Position numbers and translations under genes: made by a program. The notes beneath the pieces are model-generated. The model was given only the letters and a program-made list of their open reading frames with translations, had not been told where the DNA came from and searched no databases. 64,000 nt of DNA, taken from the NCBI RefSeq assembly GCF_014050225.1, contig NZ_JACFXV010000066.1, positions 56,973-120,972 of the forward strand, given 5' to 3'. The stretch is from Stappia albiluteola. GTDB lineage: Bacteria > Pseudomonadota > Alphaproteobacteria > Rhizobiales > Stappiaceae. This document shows, piece by piece, positions 1 through 9,271 of this stretch (position 1 is the first letter of the stretch; every line of letters starts with the position of its first letter).

Positions 1-290
1 TTCGCCGGGCCCAGACCCGGCGATCCATGGAGAGTCTGCGGCAAGGGGAGACGCAGATTGGATACGCGGGTCAAGCCCGCGTATGACGAGCCGAGGGGTA
101 CGGCAGAGAGGCGGCCACATGCCCTGCCATGCCTGCACAGCCGCACATCCTGTTACGGACCAATGGGCCCACAATCTCTGTCATGCCCGGCTCGACCGGG
201 CATCCAGTAGCCGCCAACGCCGGAGATTCAGCCACCAACGCATGCGTTTACTGGATCCCCGTTTTCACGGGGATGACACCGGAGTGTGGG
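1..290. repeat. Palindromic repeat array I (left arm)
   Basis: Non-coding stretch made of short perfect stem-loops. Visible ones are CGCCGGG/CCCGGCG at 3-22, TACGCGGG/CCCGCGTA at 63-83, ATGCCCGG/CCGGGCAT at 183-203 and ATCCCCGT/ACGGGGAT at 255-274. The last two form a composite of about 100 bp with CCAGTA and TTTACTGG facing each other. The array is cut by the window start. Its 60-214 part recurs in inverted orientation at 8070-8227. The architecture resembles rhizobial intergenic mosaic elements (RIME-like), but I assign no named family. Confidence 0.8.
60..214 (+). repeat. Left copy of ~155-bp inverted repeat flanking cho-bet
   Basis: Read directly against the reverse complement of 8070-8227, this segment differs at only about six positions or small indels. 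It contains the TACGCGGG and ATGCCCGG hairpins plus about 100 bp of non-palindromic sequence between them, so the match is not just shared hairpin consensus. The two copies enclose choVWX and betIAB. Confidence 0.85.
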
Positions 291-310
291 GCGGACGGAG
301 ACAAACAACC

Positions 311-1372
311 TCAAAGCAGGCATTCGAGAATTTCCGCCTCGCCGATGGTGCCGACGGGGCGGCCGGCCTCTTCCACCAGAACCGGCATGCCGCCGCCATC
401 GCCGATTGCCGCGGTCCGCAGGGCGATCACCTCGCGCACCGGCGTACGCGGCTGGCAGCGCGGAGCATTGTCCGGACAGCCGGTGCCATTGAGCGGCTTC
501 ATGATATCGCGGGCGCGCAACACGTTGAGGGGGTTCATATGGGCGACGAAATCGGCGACATACCGGGTGGCGGGCTTCCGGACGATCTCCTGCGGCGTGC
601 CGAGTTGGATGACGCGACCGCCTTCCATGATGGCGATGCGCGAGCCGATCTTCGCCGCCTCGTCGAGGTCGTGGCTGACGAAGATGATCGTCTTGTTCAG
701 CTTGTCCTGCAGGGCGAGAAGCTCGTCCTGCAGCCGGTCGCGGATCAGCGGATCGAGCGCGGAAAACGGCTCGTCCATCAAAAGGATCGGCGCGTCGGTG
801 GCGAAGGCGCGGGCAAGCCCCACGCGCTGCTGCATGCCGCCGGAAAGCTCGTGCACCGTCTTGCCGCCCCAGTCGGACAGGCCGACGAGATCGAGCTGGT
901 GGTCGACCTTCTCGGCCCGCTCGGCCGCCTTCATGCCGGCAAGCTCGAGCCCGAAGCCGACATTGTCGCGCACGCTGCGCCAGGGCAGCAGGGCGAACTG
1001 CTGGAAGACCATGGCGATGCGCGAGCGCCGCAACCGGCGCAGCCGCTCCGGCGCGCAGCTGGTGGGATTGACCCATTCCTCGCCGTCGCGCACCTCGACC
1101 TCGCCGCGAATGACGCGGTTGAGCCCGTTGACGGCGCGAAGCAGCGTCGACTTGCCGGAGCCCGAAAGGCCCATCAGCACGATCACCTCGCCCTCGCGGA
1201 TATCGAAAGTGGCGCCGGCGACGCCGAGGATCTGGCCGGTCTCGGCCTGGATCTCCGCCCGCGTGCGGCCGGCGTCGATCAGCGGCAATGCCGAGCGCGG
1301 CTTGCCGCCGAAGACGATATCGACATTCCTGAAGGAGACGATGGCGTCTCCCGTGCCCGCCTGCGAGTTCAT
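311..1372 (-). CDS. choV: Choline ABC transporter ATP-binding protein
   Basis: Cytoplasmic ATPase of a choline/quaternary-amine importer (ProV/OpuA family), 353 aa. Visible motifs are Walker A GLSGSGKS near residue 64, signature LSGGM, Walker B ILLMDEPFSALD and a switch histidine in FVSHDLDEA. The C-terminal tail is a short, weak CBS-like region. The ATG at 1370-1372 overlaps the choW stop as ATGA, so the two are translationally coupled. The identity as choline rather than proline/betaine transport is inferred from the adjacent divergent bet genes and the ChoX-type binding protein upstream. The gene is last in the choX-choW-choV operon. Confidence 0.92.
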   Translation of the reverse strand: MNSQAGTGDAIVSFRNVDIVFGGKPRSALPLIDAGRTRAEIQAETGQILGVAGATFDIREGEVIVLMGLSGSGKSTLLRAVNGLNRVIRGEVEVRDGEEWVNPTSCAPERLRRLRRSRIAMVFQQFALLPWRSVRDNVGFGLELAGMKAAERAEKVDHQLDLVGLSDWGGKTVHELSGGMQQRVGLARAFATDAPILLMDEPFSALDPLIRDRLQDELLALQDKLNKTIIFVSHDLDEAAKIGSRIAIMEGGRVIQLGTPQEIVRKPATRYVADFVAHMNPLNVLRARDIMKPLNGTGCPDNAPRCQPRTPVREVIALRTAAIGDGGGMPVLVEEAGRPVGTIGEAEILECLL

Positions 1373-2214
1373 CGGCTCCCCCCGTTTTCGCGCACCCGGA
1401 AGAAGCGGTCGAGCACGATGGCGATCAGCACGATCGCCACGCCGACCTCGAAGCCCCTGGCGATGTTGACCGTATTGAGCGCGCGAAGCGTCGGCACGCC
1501 GAGCCCGTCGGCGCCGACGAGGGCGGCAATCACCACCATGGACAGCGACAACATGATGGTCTGCGTGAGGCCGGCCATGATCTGCGGCATGGCATAGGGC
1601 AGCTCGACCTTCCACAGAAGCTGGCGCTTCGTCGCGCCGAAGGCCTCGCCCGCCTCGATGAGCTGGGTGGGCGTGGAGGAAACGCCAAGCTGGGTCAGGC
1701 GGATCGGCGCGGGAATGGCGAAGATCACCGTCGCGATCAGGCCCGGCACCATGCCGAGGCCGAAAAGGATGAGTGCTGGAATGAGATAGACGAAGGTGGG
1801 GATCGTCTGCATCAGGTCGAGCACCGGCCGCATGGCGGCATAGAGCTTCGGCCGGTGCGCGGCGGCCACCCCGAGCGGCACGCCGACCGCCATGCAGACC
1901 GCCGAGGCTCCGACGACCAGGGCGAGCGTCTCGGTCGTCTCTTCCCAGTAACCCTGGTTGATGATGAGCAGCAGGCTCGCCAGCACGAAGAGCGCGAAGC
2001 CGACGGTGCGGTGAACGAAATAGGCAAGGCCGGTGGCCAGCGCCACGATGACGAGGGGATGCGGCGTCTGCAATAGCCAGAGGATCCCCGAGATCATCGT
2101 CTCCAGCACCATGGAGATGCCGTCGAAGAACCATGTCGCGTTGTCGGTGAGCCAGTCGACAAGCGCCTTGGCCGAGGGGCCGATCGGCAGCTTGTGGTCA
2201 GTCAGCCATTCCAA
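1369..2214 (-). CDS. choW: Choline ABC transporter permease
   Basis: Inner-membrane permease of the ProW/OpuAB class, 281 aa with several hydrophobic helices and the binding-protein-dependent transport loop (EAGEAFGATKRQLLWKVELP). I chose the TTG at 2212-2214: it gives the usual N-terminus (MEWLTDHKLPIGP when initiated) and has GAGG about eight bases upstream, while the nearby ATG is out of frame. It follows choX across a GC-rich hairpin and overlaps choV by four bases. Confidence 0.9.
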   Translation of the reverse strand: MEWLTDHKLPIGPSAKALVDWLTDNATWFFDGISMVLETMISGILWLLQTPHPLVIVALATGLAYFVHRTVGFALFVLASLLLIINQGYWEETTETLALVVGASAVCMAVGVPLGVAAAHRPKLYAAMRPVLDLMQTIPTFVYLIPALILFGLGMVPGLIATVIFAIPAPIRLTQLGVSSTPTQLIEAGEAFGATKRQLLWKVELPYAMPQIMAGLTQTIMLSLSMVVIAALVGADGLGVPTLRALNTVNIARGFEVGVAIVLIAIVLDRFFRVRENGGSR

Positions 2215-2257
2215 CGGCTTGCCTCATTTTCTTGAAAGGAAATCGTCTGCGGGAAAT

Positions 2258-2285
2258 GCCGCGCCGGAGACCGTCCCGGCGCGGC
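2258..2285 (-). promoter_or_regulatory. Intercistronic stem-loop between choX and choW
   Basis: GCCGCGCCGG and CCGGCGCGGC form a perfect 10-bp stem with an 8-base loop and no U-tract after it. A stem here can protect the upstream binding-protein message from 3' decay, raising ChoX over ChoW/V. Similar stems follow pstS and the binding-protein gene at 59599-60711. Confidence 0.7.
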
Positions 2286-2298
2286 GGATTTCAGGTCC

Positions 2299-3282
2299 TC
2301 AAAGACCGAGCGACTGCTTCACCGCGGCGAAGGAATCGCCGCCGTCGAAGGTGGTCACGCCTTCCAGCCAGCCTTCGAACGTCGCCGGCTGCTCCTTGAG
2401 CCATGCGGCCGCGGCCTTGGCCGGCTCCTCTCCGTCATTGAGGATCGCGCCCATGATCTCGTTTTCCATGGAGAGCGTGAACTTGAGGTTCTTCAGGAGC
2501 TTGCCGACATTCGGGCACTCTTCGGCATAGCCCTTGCGCACGTTGGTATAGACCGTCGCGCCGCCGTAATTCGGGCCGAAGATGTCGTCGCCGCCTTCAA
2601 GATAGGCCATCTCGAAATTGGCGTTCATCGGATGCGGCTCCCAGCCGAGGAAGACGATGTCCTCCTTGCGCTTGGTGGCGCGCGCCACCTGGGCCAGCAT
2701 GCCCTGCTCCGAGCTTTCCACCACCTCGAAGCCCTTCAGGCCGAAGGTGTCCTGGTCGATCATGTCGATGATCAGCCGGTTGCCGTCGTTGCCCGGCTCG
2801 ATGCCGTAGATCTTGCCGTCGAGATCGCCCTTGAACTTGGCGATGTCGGCAAAGGACTTCAGCCCCTTGTCATAGGTGTATTTGGGCACGGCGAGCGTGT
2901 ATTTGGCGCCTTCCAGGTTCTCGCGCACCGTCTCCACCGAACCGTCCTCGCGATAGGGCGCGATATCGGCCTCCATGGTCGGCATCCAGTTGCCGAGGAA
3001 GACGTCGATGTCCTTGTTCTTCAGCGATGCGTAGGTGACCGGGACCGAGAGGATCTTGATGTCGGTGTCGTAGCCGAGCGCCTCGAGAACCACGGAGGTC
3101 GCCGCCGTCGTCGCCGTGATGTCGGTCCAGCCGACATCGGAGAAGCGGACCGTCTTGCAGGCTTCCGGCTCGGCGGCAGTCGCCGCCCCGCCAAGCGCCC
3201 CGGCATTGACAACCAGGGCGAGCGCTAGCGCGGGCGCAAGCGTGCTCATGCCGGCCTTAAGACCGGAAATCATAGTCCTCAT
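2299..3282 (-). CDS. choX: Choline ABC transporter substrate-binding protein
   Basis: Periplasmic binding protein of the OpuAC/ChoX type, 327 aa. The ATG at 3280-3282 is preceded by AGGAGG, which decides against an in-frame start 15 codons upstream. A Sec signal peptide (hydrophobic ALALALVVNAGAL, cleavage near TAAEPEA) is followed by VRFSDVGWTDITATTAA, typical of choline-specific ChoX proteins, and later tryptophan-rich ligand segments (GNWMPTM, FLGWEPHPMN). It is the first gene of choXWV and divergent from betI. The operator between the two genes makes choline-responsive control by BetI likely. Confidence 0.92.
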   Translation of the reverse strand: MRTMISGLKAGMSTLAPALALALVVNAGALGGAATAAEPEACKTVRFSDVGWTDITATTAATSVVLEALGYDTDIKILSVPVTYASLKNKDIDVFLGNWMPTMEADIAPYREDGSVETVRENLEGAKYTLAVPKYTYDKGLKSFADIAKFKGDLDGKIYGIEPGNDGNRLIIDMIDQDTFGLKGFEVVESSEQGMLAQVARATKRKEDIVFLGWEPHPMNANFEMAYLEGGDDIFGPNYGGATVYTNVRKGYAEECPNVGKLLKNLKFTLSMENEIMGAILNDGEEPAKAAAAWLKEQPATFEGWLEGVTTFDGGDSFAAVKQSLGL

Positions 3283-3509
3283 AGGCAAATCCTCCTGCAA
3301 ATTCGTGCAAGCCCCGGTGAAGGGCAATTCTCAGCCAGTAATTCCCCTCTTCGCCGATTGTTTCGGCTGTAGATTTTCCTGCCGGCTCGCCGCTTCCCTG
3401 CGTCGCGTTGCATGTTTATGCCGCGATGCAATCCCAGCGGAGCGATCCGGCGCTATCAAACCACCTTTCACTCACTTTGGCAAATCCGCCCCAAAAACCG
3501 GTTTTTTTA

Positions 3510-3529
3510 TTGATTGAACGATCAATCAA
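3510..3529. promoter_or_regulatory. BetI-type operator
   Basis: Perfect inverted repeat TTGATTGA-ACGA-TCAATCAA, 51 bp upstream of the betI ATG and in an AT-rich stretch. BetI sites of enteric and rhizobial bet promoters share the TTGATTG/CAATCAA half-sites. The location between divergent choX and betI fits autoregulation of betIAB and possibly co-control of choXWV. The remainder of 3283-3579 shows no other strong motif. Confidence 0.8.
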
Positions 3530-3579
3530 AATTAAATCTGCTATTGCTTGGGTTTGCCGGGTGGACCGTGGAGTTTGCG

Positions 3580-4179
3580 ATGCCGCGCATTGGAATGGAG
3601 GCTCACCGCCGCAAGGCGCTGATCGACGCGACTGTGGAAACAATCCACGCGCGCGGCTTTCCGGATGCGACCATGGCCGAGATCGCCCGCCGCGCCGGCG
3701 TCTCGGGCGGGCTTGCCCATCACTATTTCGGCTCCAAGGCGGGGCTTTTGAACGCGACCATGCGCGCCCTGCTGGCCGACCTTTCCCGCGACCTGCGCGC
3801 CCAGATGGCGAAGGCCGAAACGGCCCGCGAGCGCATTTCCGCGACGATCGCGGCAAGCTTCGGCCCGGGCCAGTTCCAGCCGGCGCTGATCTCGGCCTGG
3901 CTTGCCTTCTACCTGCAGGCACGGGTGGAGCCGGAAACGCGCCGGCTCCTGCGCATCTACCACCGCCGCCTCGTCTCCAACCTCGCCCACGACTTCGCCC
4001 TGCTGATGGGCCGCGAGGAGGCGCGCCGCGCCGCGGAAGGCACGGCGGCGATGATCGACGGGCTGTGGCTGCAGCGCGTCTTCAGCGAGGGACCGCCGCA
4101 GCCGCGCTCGGCGGTCCGCATGGTCGAGGATTACGTGGAGCGGCAGATCGTGGCGGGCGGGCGCGACCGGCATGCGTAA
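3580..4179 (+). CDS. betI: Choline-responsive TetR-family repressor
   Basis: TetR-family regulator of 199 aa that represses the bet genes until choline is present. The start ATG at 3580 gives [18 protein letters not shown], matching the conserved BetI N-terminus. A longer in-frame opening from 3514 would start inside the operator. The helix-turn-helix is around residues 30-52 ([20 protein letters not shown]). The last 8 bp overlap betA, so it leads a betI-betA-betB operon. The choline sulfatase gene betC found in many rhizobial bet operons is absent here. Confidence 0.93.
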   Translation: MPRIGMEAHRRKALIDATVETIHARGFPDATMAEIARRAGVSGGLAHHYFGSKAGLLNATMRALLADLSRDLRAQMAKAETARERISATIAASFGPGQFQPALISAWLAFYLQARVEPETRRLLRIYHRRLVSNLAHDFALLMGREEARRAAEGTAAMIDGLWLQRVFSEGPPQPRSAVRMVEDYVERQIVAGGRDRHA

Positions 4180-5839
4180 AGCGACCTACATCATCGTCGG
4201 CGCCGGCTCGGCCGGCTGCGCGCTGGCCTACCGGCTTTCCGAGGACCCGGCCAACCGGGTGCTGGTGCTGGAATTCGGCGGCACGGATGCCGGCCCCTTC
4301 ATCCAGATGCCGGCCGCGCTCAGTTACCCCATGAACATGTCGCGCTACGACTGGGGCTTTGCCAGCGATCCCGAGCCGAACCTGAACGGACGGCGGCTCG
4401 CCACGCCGCGCGGCAAGGTGATCGGCGGGTCGTCCTCCATCAACGGCATGGTCTATGTGCGCGGCCATGCCTGCGACTTCGACACCTGGGCGGAGATGGG
4501 CGCGCGCGGCTGGGACTATGCCCATGTGCTGCCCTACTATCGCCGCATGGAGACGAGCCACCATCCGGGTCATGACAGCGAACCGGGCCTGCGCGGCACG
4601 GACGGCCCGCTGCACGTGACGCGCGGCGCCAAGTGGAACCCGCTCTACGAAGCCTTCATCGAGGCCGGCCGGCAGGCCGGCTACGAGACCACCGCCGACT
4701 ATAACGGTCTGAAGCAGGAAGGCTTCGCCGAGATGGAGATGACGGTGTGGAAGGGCCGGCGCTGGTCGGCCGCCAACGCCTATCTGAAGCCGGCCTTGAA
4801 ACGCGGCAATGTCGACCTCGTCACCGGCGCGCTGGTGCGCAAGGTGCTGTTCGACGGCAGGCGGGCGATCGGCGTGGAATACGAGCGCGGCGGCCGCATC
4901 GAGACGGTGCGCGCGGAACGGGAGGTGGTGATCGCCGCCTCCTCCATCAACTCGCCGCGCATCCTGCTGCAGTCCGGCATCGGCAGGGCAGCCGACCTGC
5001 AGGCGCTCGGCATTGCCGTCGTCGCCGACCGGCCGGGCGTGGGCGCCAACCTGCAGGACCACCTGGAACTCTATATCCAGCAGGCCTGCACCCAGCCGAT
5101 CACGCTCTACAAGCACTGGAACGTGTTTTCCAAGGGGCTGATCGGGCTGCAGTGGCTGTTGCGGGGCACCGGGCTCGGCGCCTCGAACCATTTCGAGACC
5201 TGCGCCTTCATCCGCTCGCGCGCGGGGATCAGGTATCCCGACATCCAGTACCACTTCCTGCCTTTCGCCGTGCGCTACGACGGCAGGGCGGCGGCCGAGG
5301 GCCACGGTTTCCAGGTGCATGTCGGGCCGATGCGCTCCAAGTCGCGCGGCCGTGTGGCGCTGACCTCGCCCGATCCGAAGGCGCCGCCCTCGATCCGCTT
5401 CAACTACATGTCGCACCCAGACGACTGGACGGAGTTCCGCACCGCGATCCGCCTGACGCGGGAGATCTTCGCGCAACCCGCCTTCGCGCCCTTCCGTGGC
5501 CAAGAGATCCAGCCCGGCGAAGCGGTGCAAAGCGACGAGGCGCTCGACGACTTCATCCGCGAGCATGCCGAAAGCGCCTTCCACCCCTGCGGCACCTGCC
5601 GGATGGGCGCGGCCGACGACCCCTATGCCGTGGTCGATCCGGAAGGCCGGGTGATCGGCGTCGACGGATTGCGGGTTGCCGACAGCTCGGTCTTCCCGCA
5701 GATCACCAACGGCAATCTCAACGCGCCGTCGATCATGGTCGGCGAGAAGATGGCCGACCACATCCTGGGCCGCGATCCGCTGCCGCCTTCCAACCAGGAA
5801 GCCTGGATCCATCCGCACTGGCAGACAGCCCAACGCTGA
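4172..5839 (+). CDS. betA: Choline dehydrogenase
   Basis: FAD-dependent GMC oxidoreductase, 555 aa, oxidising choline to betaine aldehyde at the membrane. The N-terminal dinucleotide-binding motif [16 protein letters not shown] is followed by the GMC signature [14 protein letters not shown] near residue 90. The catalytic histidine is in [10 protein letters not shown] near 470, and the C-terminal [21 protein letters not shown] is typical of BetA. Length matches the family. It starts inside the last codons of betI, and betB follows 46 bp downstream. Confidence 0.95.
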   Translation: MRKATYIIVGAGSAGCALAYRLSEDPANRVLVLEFGGTDAGPFIQMPAALSYPMNMSRYDWGFASDPEPNLNGRRLATPRGKVIGGSSSINGMVYVRGHACDFDTWAEMGARGWDYAHVLPYYRRMETSHHPGHDSEPGLRGTDGPLHVTRGAKWNPLYEAFIEAGRQAGYETTADYNGLKQEGFAEMEMTVWKGRRWSAANAYLKPALKRGNVDLVTGALVRKVLFDGRRAIGVEYERGGRIETVRAEREVVIAASSINSPRILLQSGIGRAADLQALGIAVVADRPGVGANLQDHLELYIQQACTQPITLYKHWNVFSKGLIGLQWLLRGTGLGASNHFETCAFIRSRAGIRYPDIQYHFLPFAVRYDGRAAAEGHGFQVHVGPMRSKSRGRVALTSPDPKAPPSIRFNYMSHPDDWTEFRTAIRLTREIFAQPAFAPFRGQEIQPGEAVQSDEALDDFIREHAESAFHPCGTCRMGAADDPYAVVDPEGRVIGVDGLRVADSSVFPQITNGNLNAPSIMVGEKMADHILGRDPLPPSNQEAWIHPHWQTAQR

Positions 5840-5885
5840 TTACAATAAGCCGGTCAGGGCCACCGGCAGGACGAGGAAATTACCC

Positions 5886-7349
5886 ATGCGCGCGCAGCCG
5901 ACCGCATCCCATTACATCAACGGCGCCTATGTGGACGACCCGGAGGGTGCGGCGATCGAGAGCCGCTATCCGGCGACCGGCGAGGTGATTGCGCGGCTCA
6001 ACGCGGCCAGCCACAGGACGGTGAACGCGGCGGTGGCGGCCGCGCGCGACGGCTTCAGGGTCTGGGCCGCGACGCCGCCGGCCGAACGCGGCGCGGTGCT
6101 CAGACGGGCCGCCGACATCCTGCGCGCCAGGAACCGCGAGCTTTCGGAACTGGAAACGCTCGACACCGGCAAGCCGTTGCAGGAGACGCTGGTCGCCGAT
6201 GCGGCCTCGGGTGCCGACTGCCTCGACTATTTCGGCGGGCTGACGCGCACGCTGACGGGCGAGCATATCGATCTCGGCGGCTCCTTCGCCTATACGCGGC
6301 GCGAGCCGCTCGGCGTCGTCGCGGCGATCGGCGCCTGGAACTACCCGATCCAGATCGCCTGCTGGAAGGCGGCTCCGGCGCTCGCCTGCGGCAACGCGGT
6401 CGTCTTCAAGCCCTCGGAACTGACGCCGCTTTCAGCACTCAGGCTTGCCGAAGCGCTTACCGAAGCCGGGCTTCCGGCCGGCGTCTTCAACGTCGTGCAG
6501 GGCTATGGCGACACCGGCGCGCATCTCGTCTCGCATCCGGAAGTGGCGAAGGTATCGCTGACCGGCTCCGTGCCGACCGGCGTCAAGGTGGCGGAGCTGG
6601 CTGCGAAAACGCTGAAGCACGTGACGCTGGAGCTCGGCGGCAAGTCGCCGCTGATCGTCTTCGACGACGCGGATGTGGAGAACGCCGTCTCGGCAGCCAT
6701 CAACGCCAATTTCTACTCCACCGGCCAGATCTGCTCGAACGGCACCCGCGTCTTCGTGCAGAAGGGCATCAAGGAAGCCTTCCTCAGGCGGCTCGCGGAA
6801 CGCACCGCGAAGGCAAGGCTCGGCGATCCGCTGGACGAGGAAACGCATATCGGCCCTCTCGTCTCCAGGGCGCAGATGGACAAGGTGCTGGCCTATATGC
6901 AGCTGGGCCGCAACGAGGGCGCGCGGCTCGTCTGCGGCGGCGGGCCGGCCGAGGTCGCAAGCCTGCCCGAGGGCTATTTCGTGCAGCCGACGGTGTTCGC
7001 CGACGTCGCCGACCACATGCGCATCGCCCGCGAGGAGATCTTCGGCCCGGTCATGTGCGTGATCGACTTCGACACGGAAGACGAAGCGGTGGCCCGCGCC
7101 AACGCCACCGAGTTCGGCCTCGCCGCCGGCGTCTTCACCCGCGACCTTGCCAGGGGTCACCGGGTGGTGGCGAAGCTCCACGCCGGCACCTGCTGGATCA
7201 ACACCTACAACCTGACGCCGATCGAAATGCCCTTCGGCGGATACAAGCATTCCGGCATCGGCCGCGAGAACGGCCATGCGGCGATCGAACACTACAGCCA
7301 GGTCAAGTCGGTCTATGTGGAGCTCGGCGACGTGGCGAGCGCGTATTGA
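5886..7349 (+). CDS. betB: Betaine aldehyde dehydrogenase
   Basis: NAD(P)-dependent aldehyde dehydrogenase, 487 aa, converting betaine aldehyde to glycine betaine. The glutamate motif [14 protein letters not shown] and the catalytic cysteine in [12 protein letters not shown] are both intact. The C-terminus [20 protein letters not shown] is the BetB form. The start at 5886 gives [16 protein letters not shown]; 70 upstream in-frame codons lie inside betA and are not part of the gene. It is last in betIAB and is followed by a small hairpin (GCGGGC/GCCCGC, 7363-7378) that opens repeat array II. Confidence 0.95.
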   Translation: MRAQPTASHYINGAYVDDPEGAAIESRYPATGEVIARLNAASHRTVNAAVAAARDGFRVWAATPPAERGAVLRRAADILRARNRELSELETLDTGKPLQETLVADAASGADCLDYFGGLTRTLTGEHIDLGGSFAYTRREPLGVVAAIGAWNYPIQIACWKAAPALACGNAVVFKPSELTPLSALRLAEALTEAGLPAGVFNVVQGYGDTGAHLVSHPEVAKVSLTGSVPTGVKVAELAAKTLKHVTLELGGKSPLIVFDDADVENAVSAAINANFYSTGQICSNGTRVFVQKGIKEAFLRRLAERTAKARLGDPLDEETHIGPLVSRAQMDKVLAYMQLGRNEGARLVCGGGPAEVASLPEGYFVQPTVFADVADHMRIAREEIFGPVMCVIDFDTEDEAVARANATEFGLAAGVFTRDLARGHRVVAKLHAGTCWINTYNLTPIEMPFGGYKHSGIGRENGHAAIEHYSQVKSVYVELGDVASAY

Positions 7350-7360
7350 ATCAGGCGTGA

Positions 7361-7434
7361 GAGCGGGCTTTCGCCCGCAAAGATTTCCGGATCCCGGCTC
7401 ATCGTTCGGCTACGCCTCACTCGCCCGGGATGAC
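7361..7434 (+). repeat. Direct repeat at left edge of array II
   Basis: A 74-bp segment starting GAGCGGGC and ending CCCGGGATGAC. It recurs at 8575-8647 in the same orientation with about five differences, so the two bracket the array. Confidence 0.8.
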
Positions 7435-7632
7435 GGCGGAGAGTGCGGTCGCCTCTTTGCCGTAACCCCTCGGCTCGTCATCCGCGGGCTCGATCCGCGT
7501 ATCCACACGGTGCCAGCACGTTTCGCCGTCGCCCGATGGATCGCCGGGTCTGGGCCCGACGAAGACGAGGGGAGAGGCAGTGCGTCCGTTGCGCAGCAGA
7601 ATTAGATGCAGCCCCCCGCCCCACACTCTGAT

Positions 7633-7730
7633 GTCATCCCCGTGAAGACGGGGATCCAGTAAACGCATGCGTTGGTGGCTGAATCTCCGGCCACCGTGGT
7701 TACTGGATGCCCGGTCGGGCCGGGCATGAC
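7633..7730 (-). repeat. RIME-like composite palindrome, copy 1 of array II
   Basis: GTCAT and ATGAC ends, an ATCCCCGT hairpin, CCAGTAA facing TTACTGG, an inner GGTGGC/GCCACC pair, then an ATGCCCGG hairpin. The whole 98 bp is a nested palindrome able to fold as three arms. Confidence 0.8.
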
Positions 7731-8006
7731 AGAGATTGTGGCAGACCGCTTGCCACGTACTCCCGTCATCCCGGGTCATCGCTCGGCTGCGCCTCACTCG
7801 CCCGGTATAACGGCGGAGTATGCGGTTACCTCTCTGCCGTAGCCCCTCGGCTCGTCATACGCGGGCTTGACCCGCGTATCCAAGCGGCAGCACCGCTTGC
7901 CGCAGAGCTTCATGGATCGCCGGGTCTGGGCCCGGCGATGACGAGCGGAGAGGAAGTGGGTCTCGTCGAAGGCCGGCGGTCAGGCATGGAGTTGCCCACA
8001 CTCCGG

Positions 8007-8108
8007 TGTCATCCCCGCAAAGACGGGGATCCAGTAAACACCTGTCTCAGCGGCCAAATTTCAGGAGCTGGCGGCTACTGGATGCCCGGTCGAGCCGGGG
8101 CATGACAG
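8007..8108 (-). repeat. RIME-like composite palindrome, copy 2 of array II
   Basis: Same layout as the copy at 7633: CCCCG hairpin, CCAGTAAACACC, CTACTGG, then the GCCCGG hairpin. This copy overlaps the inverted repeat shared with array I. Confidence 0.8.
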
Positions 8109-8227
8109 AGATTGTGGGCCCATTGGTCCGCAACAGGATGTGCGGCTGCGCAGGCATGGCAGGGCATGCTGCCGCCTCTCTGCCGCAACCCCTCGGCTCG
8201 TCATACGCGGGCTTGACCCGCGTATCC
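8070..8227 (-). repeat. Right copy of ~155-bp inverted repeat flanking cho-bet
   Basis: Near-identical reverse complement of 60-214, including about 100 bp between the hairpin modules. It forms the right arm of an inverted repeat around choVWX-betIAB. Confidence 0.85.
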
Positions 8228-8353
8228 AAGCGGCGCCTGCATCGTGTACCACCGCCCTTGGATCGCCGGGTCTGGGCCCGGCGAAGACGAGGGGAGAGGC
8301 AGTGCGTCATCCGACGGTTGAGGAGTGAGGCTGGCGCCTGCCCTAAACTCTGA

Positions 8354-8453
8354 TGTCATCCCCGTAAAGACGGGGATCCAGTAGACACCTGCCTCAGTGG
8401 CTAAATCTCCGGCGTTGGCGGCTACTGGATGCCCGGTCAAGCCGGGCATGACA
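8354..8453 (-). repeat. RIME-like composite palindrome, copy 3 of array II
   Basis: Same double-hairpin layout (ATCCCCGT hairpin, CCAGTAGACACC, GGCTACTGG, ATGCCCGG hairpin) in the same orientation as copies 1 and 2. Confidence 0.8.
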
Positions 8454-8574
8454 GAGTATGCGGTAAACGCCCAACCCAGACTCCCGTGTCATCCCGGACC
8501 GCAGGCGCGCATGCGCATCGCGAGAGCCGGAATCCAGACATCGCTCGCGCAATGCGCGTCTTGAAATGATTAGG

Positions 8575-8647
8575 GAGCGGGCCACGCCCGCAAAGATTTC
8601 CGGTTCCCGGCTCATCGTTCGGCTTCGCCTCACTCGCCCGGGATGAC
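8575..8647 (+). repeat. Direct repeat at right edge of array II
   Basis: Second copy of the 74-bp segment at 7361-7434. It ends 34 bp before the stop codon of the tetR gene. Confidence 0.8.
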
Positions 8648-8680
8648 GGAGTGTGCGGCTGCTTAGGGTTGCTGAAGGAC

Positions 8681-9271
8681 CTACGCCGCCACGGGCTCGC
8701 GGCAGGCGGACAAAGCGGCTGAAACGATGCCCTCAAGCCGGGCGCGATCCGGCGATGTGCGGGCAATGACGTTGAGGCCCTGCGCGACGCAGACGAGGTA
8801 GCGGGCGAGATCCACCGGCTTCTGCCCGAGATGGACCAGGCCCGGATCGCGCTCCAGCGCGCGGCGGAAGGCATCCTCAAGCCGCAGGAAATGCTCCGCC
8901 ATGATCTGCTGGACGAGGTCGTCCCGCTCGCCAAGCTCCATGAAGGCATTGGTGCCGAGGCAGCCCCATTGCCGCCGGCCGGCGACGATGCCGTCGATCA
9001 GGTAATCGAAATAGGCGCGGATGCCGCCAATGCCGGACGCGCTCTTCTCGATCCGGCCGATGCCCTCGCGGGTAACGTCCGAGATATACCGGCGCATGGC
9101 CAGCAGGAAGAGGTCGTGCTTGCTGCCATAGGCGGCATAGACGCTGCCGGGATTGAGGCCCATCGCCTCGCAAAGCTCCTGCATGCTGGCTGCGGTATAA
9201 CCCCGCTTCCAGAACACGTTCAGAGCGCCGGCAAGCGCCACTTCCTCGTCAAACTCACGATGTCGAGCCAT
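8681..9271 (-). CDS. TetR/AcrR-family transcriptional regulator
   Basis: A 196-aa regulator with an N-terminal helix-turn-helix (about residues 27-50, MQELCEAMGLNPGSVYAAYG) preceded by the usual FWKRGYTAASM. The C-terminal half is helical and carries WGCLGTNAFMELGERDD, which is common in AcrR-like regulators. It is divergent from the symporter/dehalogenase operon, so it is the likely local regulator of that operon. The ligand is unknown. The start ATG is at 9269-9271. Confidence 0.85.
   Translation of the reverse strand: MARHREFDEEVALAGALNVFWKRGYTAASMQELCEAMGLNPGSVYAAYGSKHDLFLLAMRRYISDVTREGIGRIEKSASGIGGIRAYFDYLIDGIVAGRRQWGCLGTNAFMELGERDDLVQQIMAEHFLRLEDAFRRALERDPGLVHLGQKPVDLARYLVCVAQGLNVIARTSPDRARLEGIVSAALSACREPVAA

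Larger units (their letters stand above)
7361..8650. repeat. Palindromic repeat array II
   Basis: About 1.3 kb of non-coding DNA between betB and a tetR gene. It holds a recurring order of modules: a CCCGG-flanked module (7391-7431, 7766-7806, 8604-8646), a TACGCGGG-type hairpin (about 7480, 7855, 8200), a CGCCGGG hairpin (about 7540, 7915, 8262), then a ~100-bp double-hairpin composite (7633, 8007, 8354). The composites recur every 347-374 bp, so the whole set is a tandem of three units. Open frames across it are low-complexity and overlap in several registers, so I call no gene here. Confidence 0.85.

Noticed and set aside
83-1597. Long plus-strand frame over choV and choW
   Set aside because: It runs through repeat array I and opposite conserved ABC motifs; composition is that of a shadow frame.
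4082-5833. Long minus-strand frame opposite betA
   Set aside because: Antisense shadow: the plus strand has complete BetA motifs and proper operon overlaps.
7361-8650. Possible CRISPR array
   Set aside because: The repeats are of several types, are palindromic, differ in length and are not separated by uniform unique spacers; no cas genes are near.
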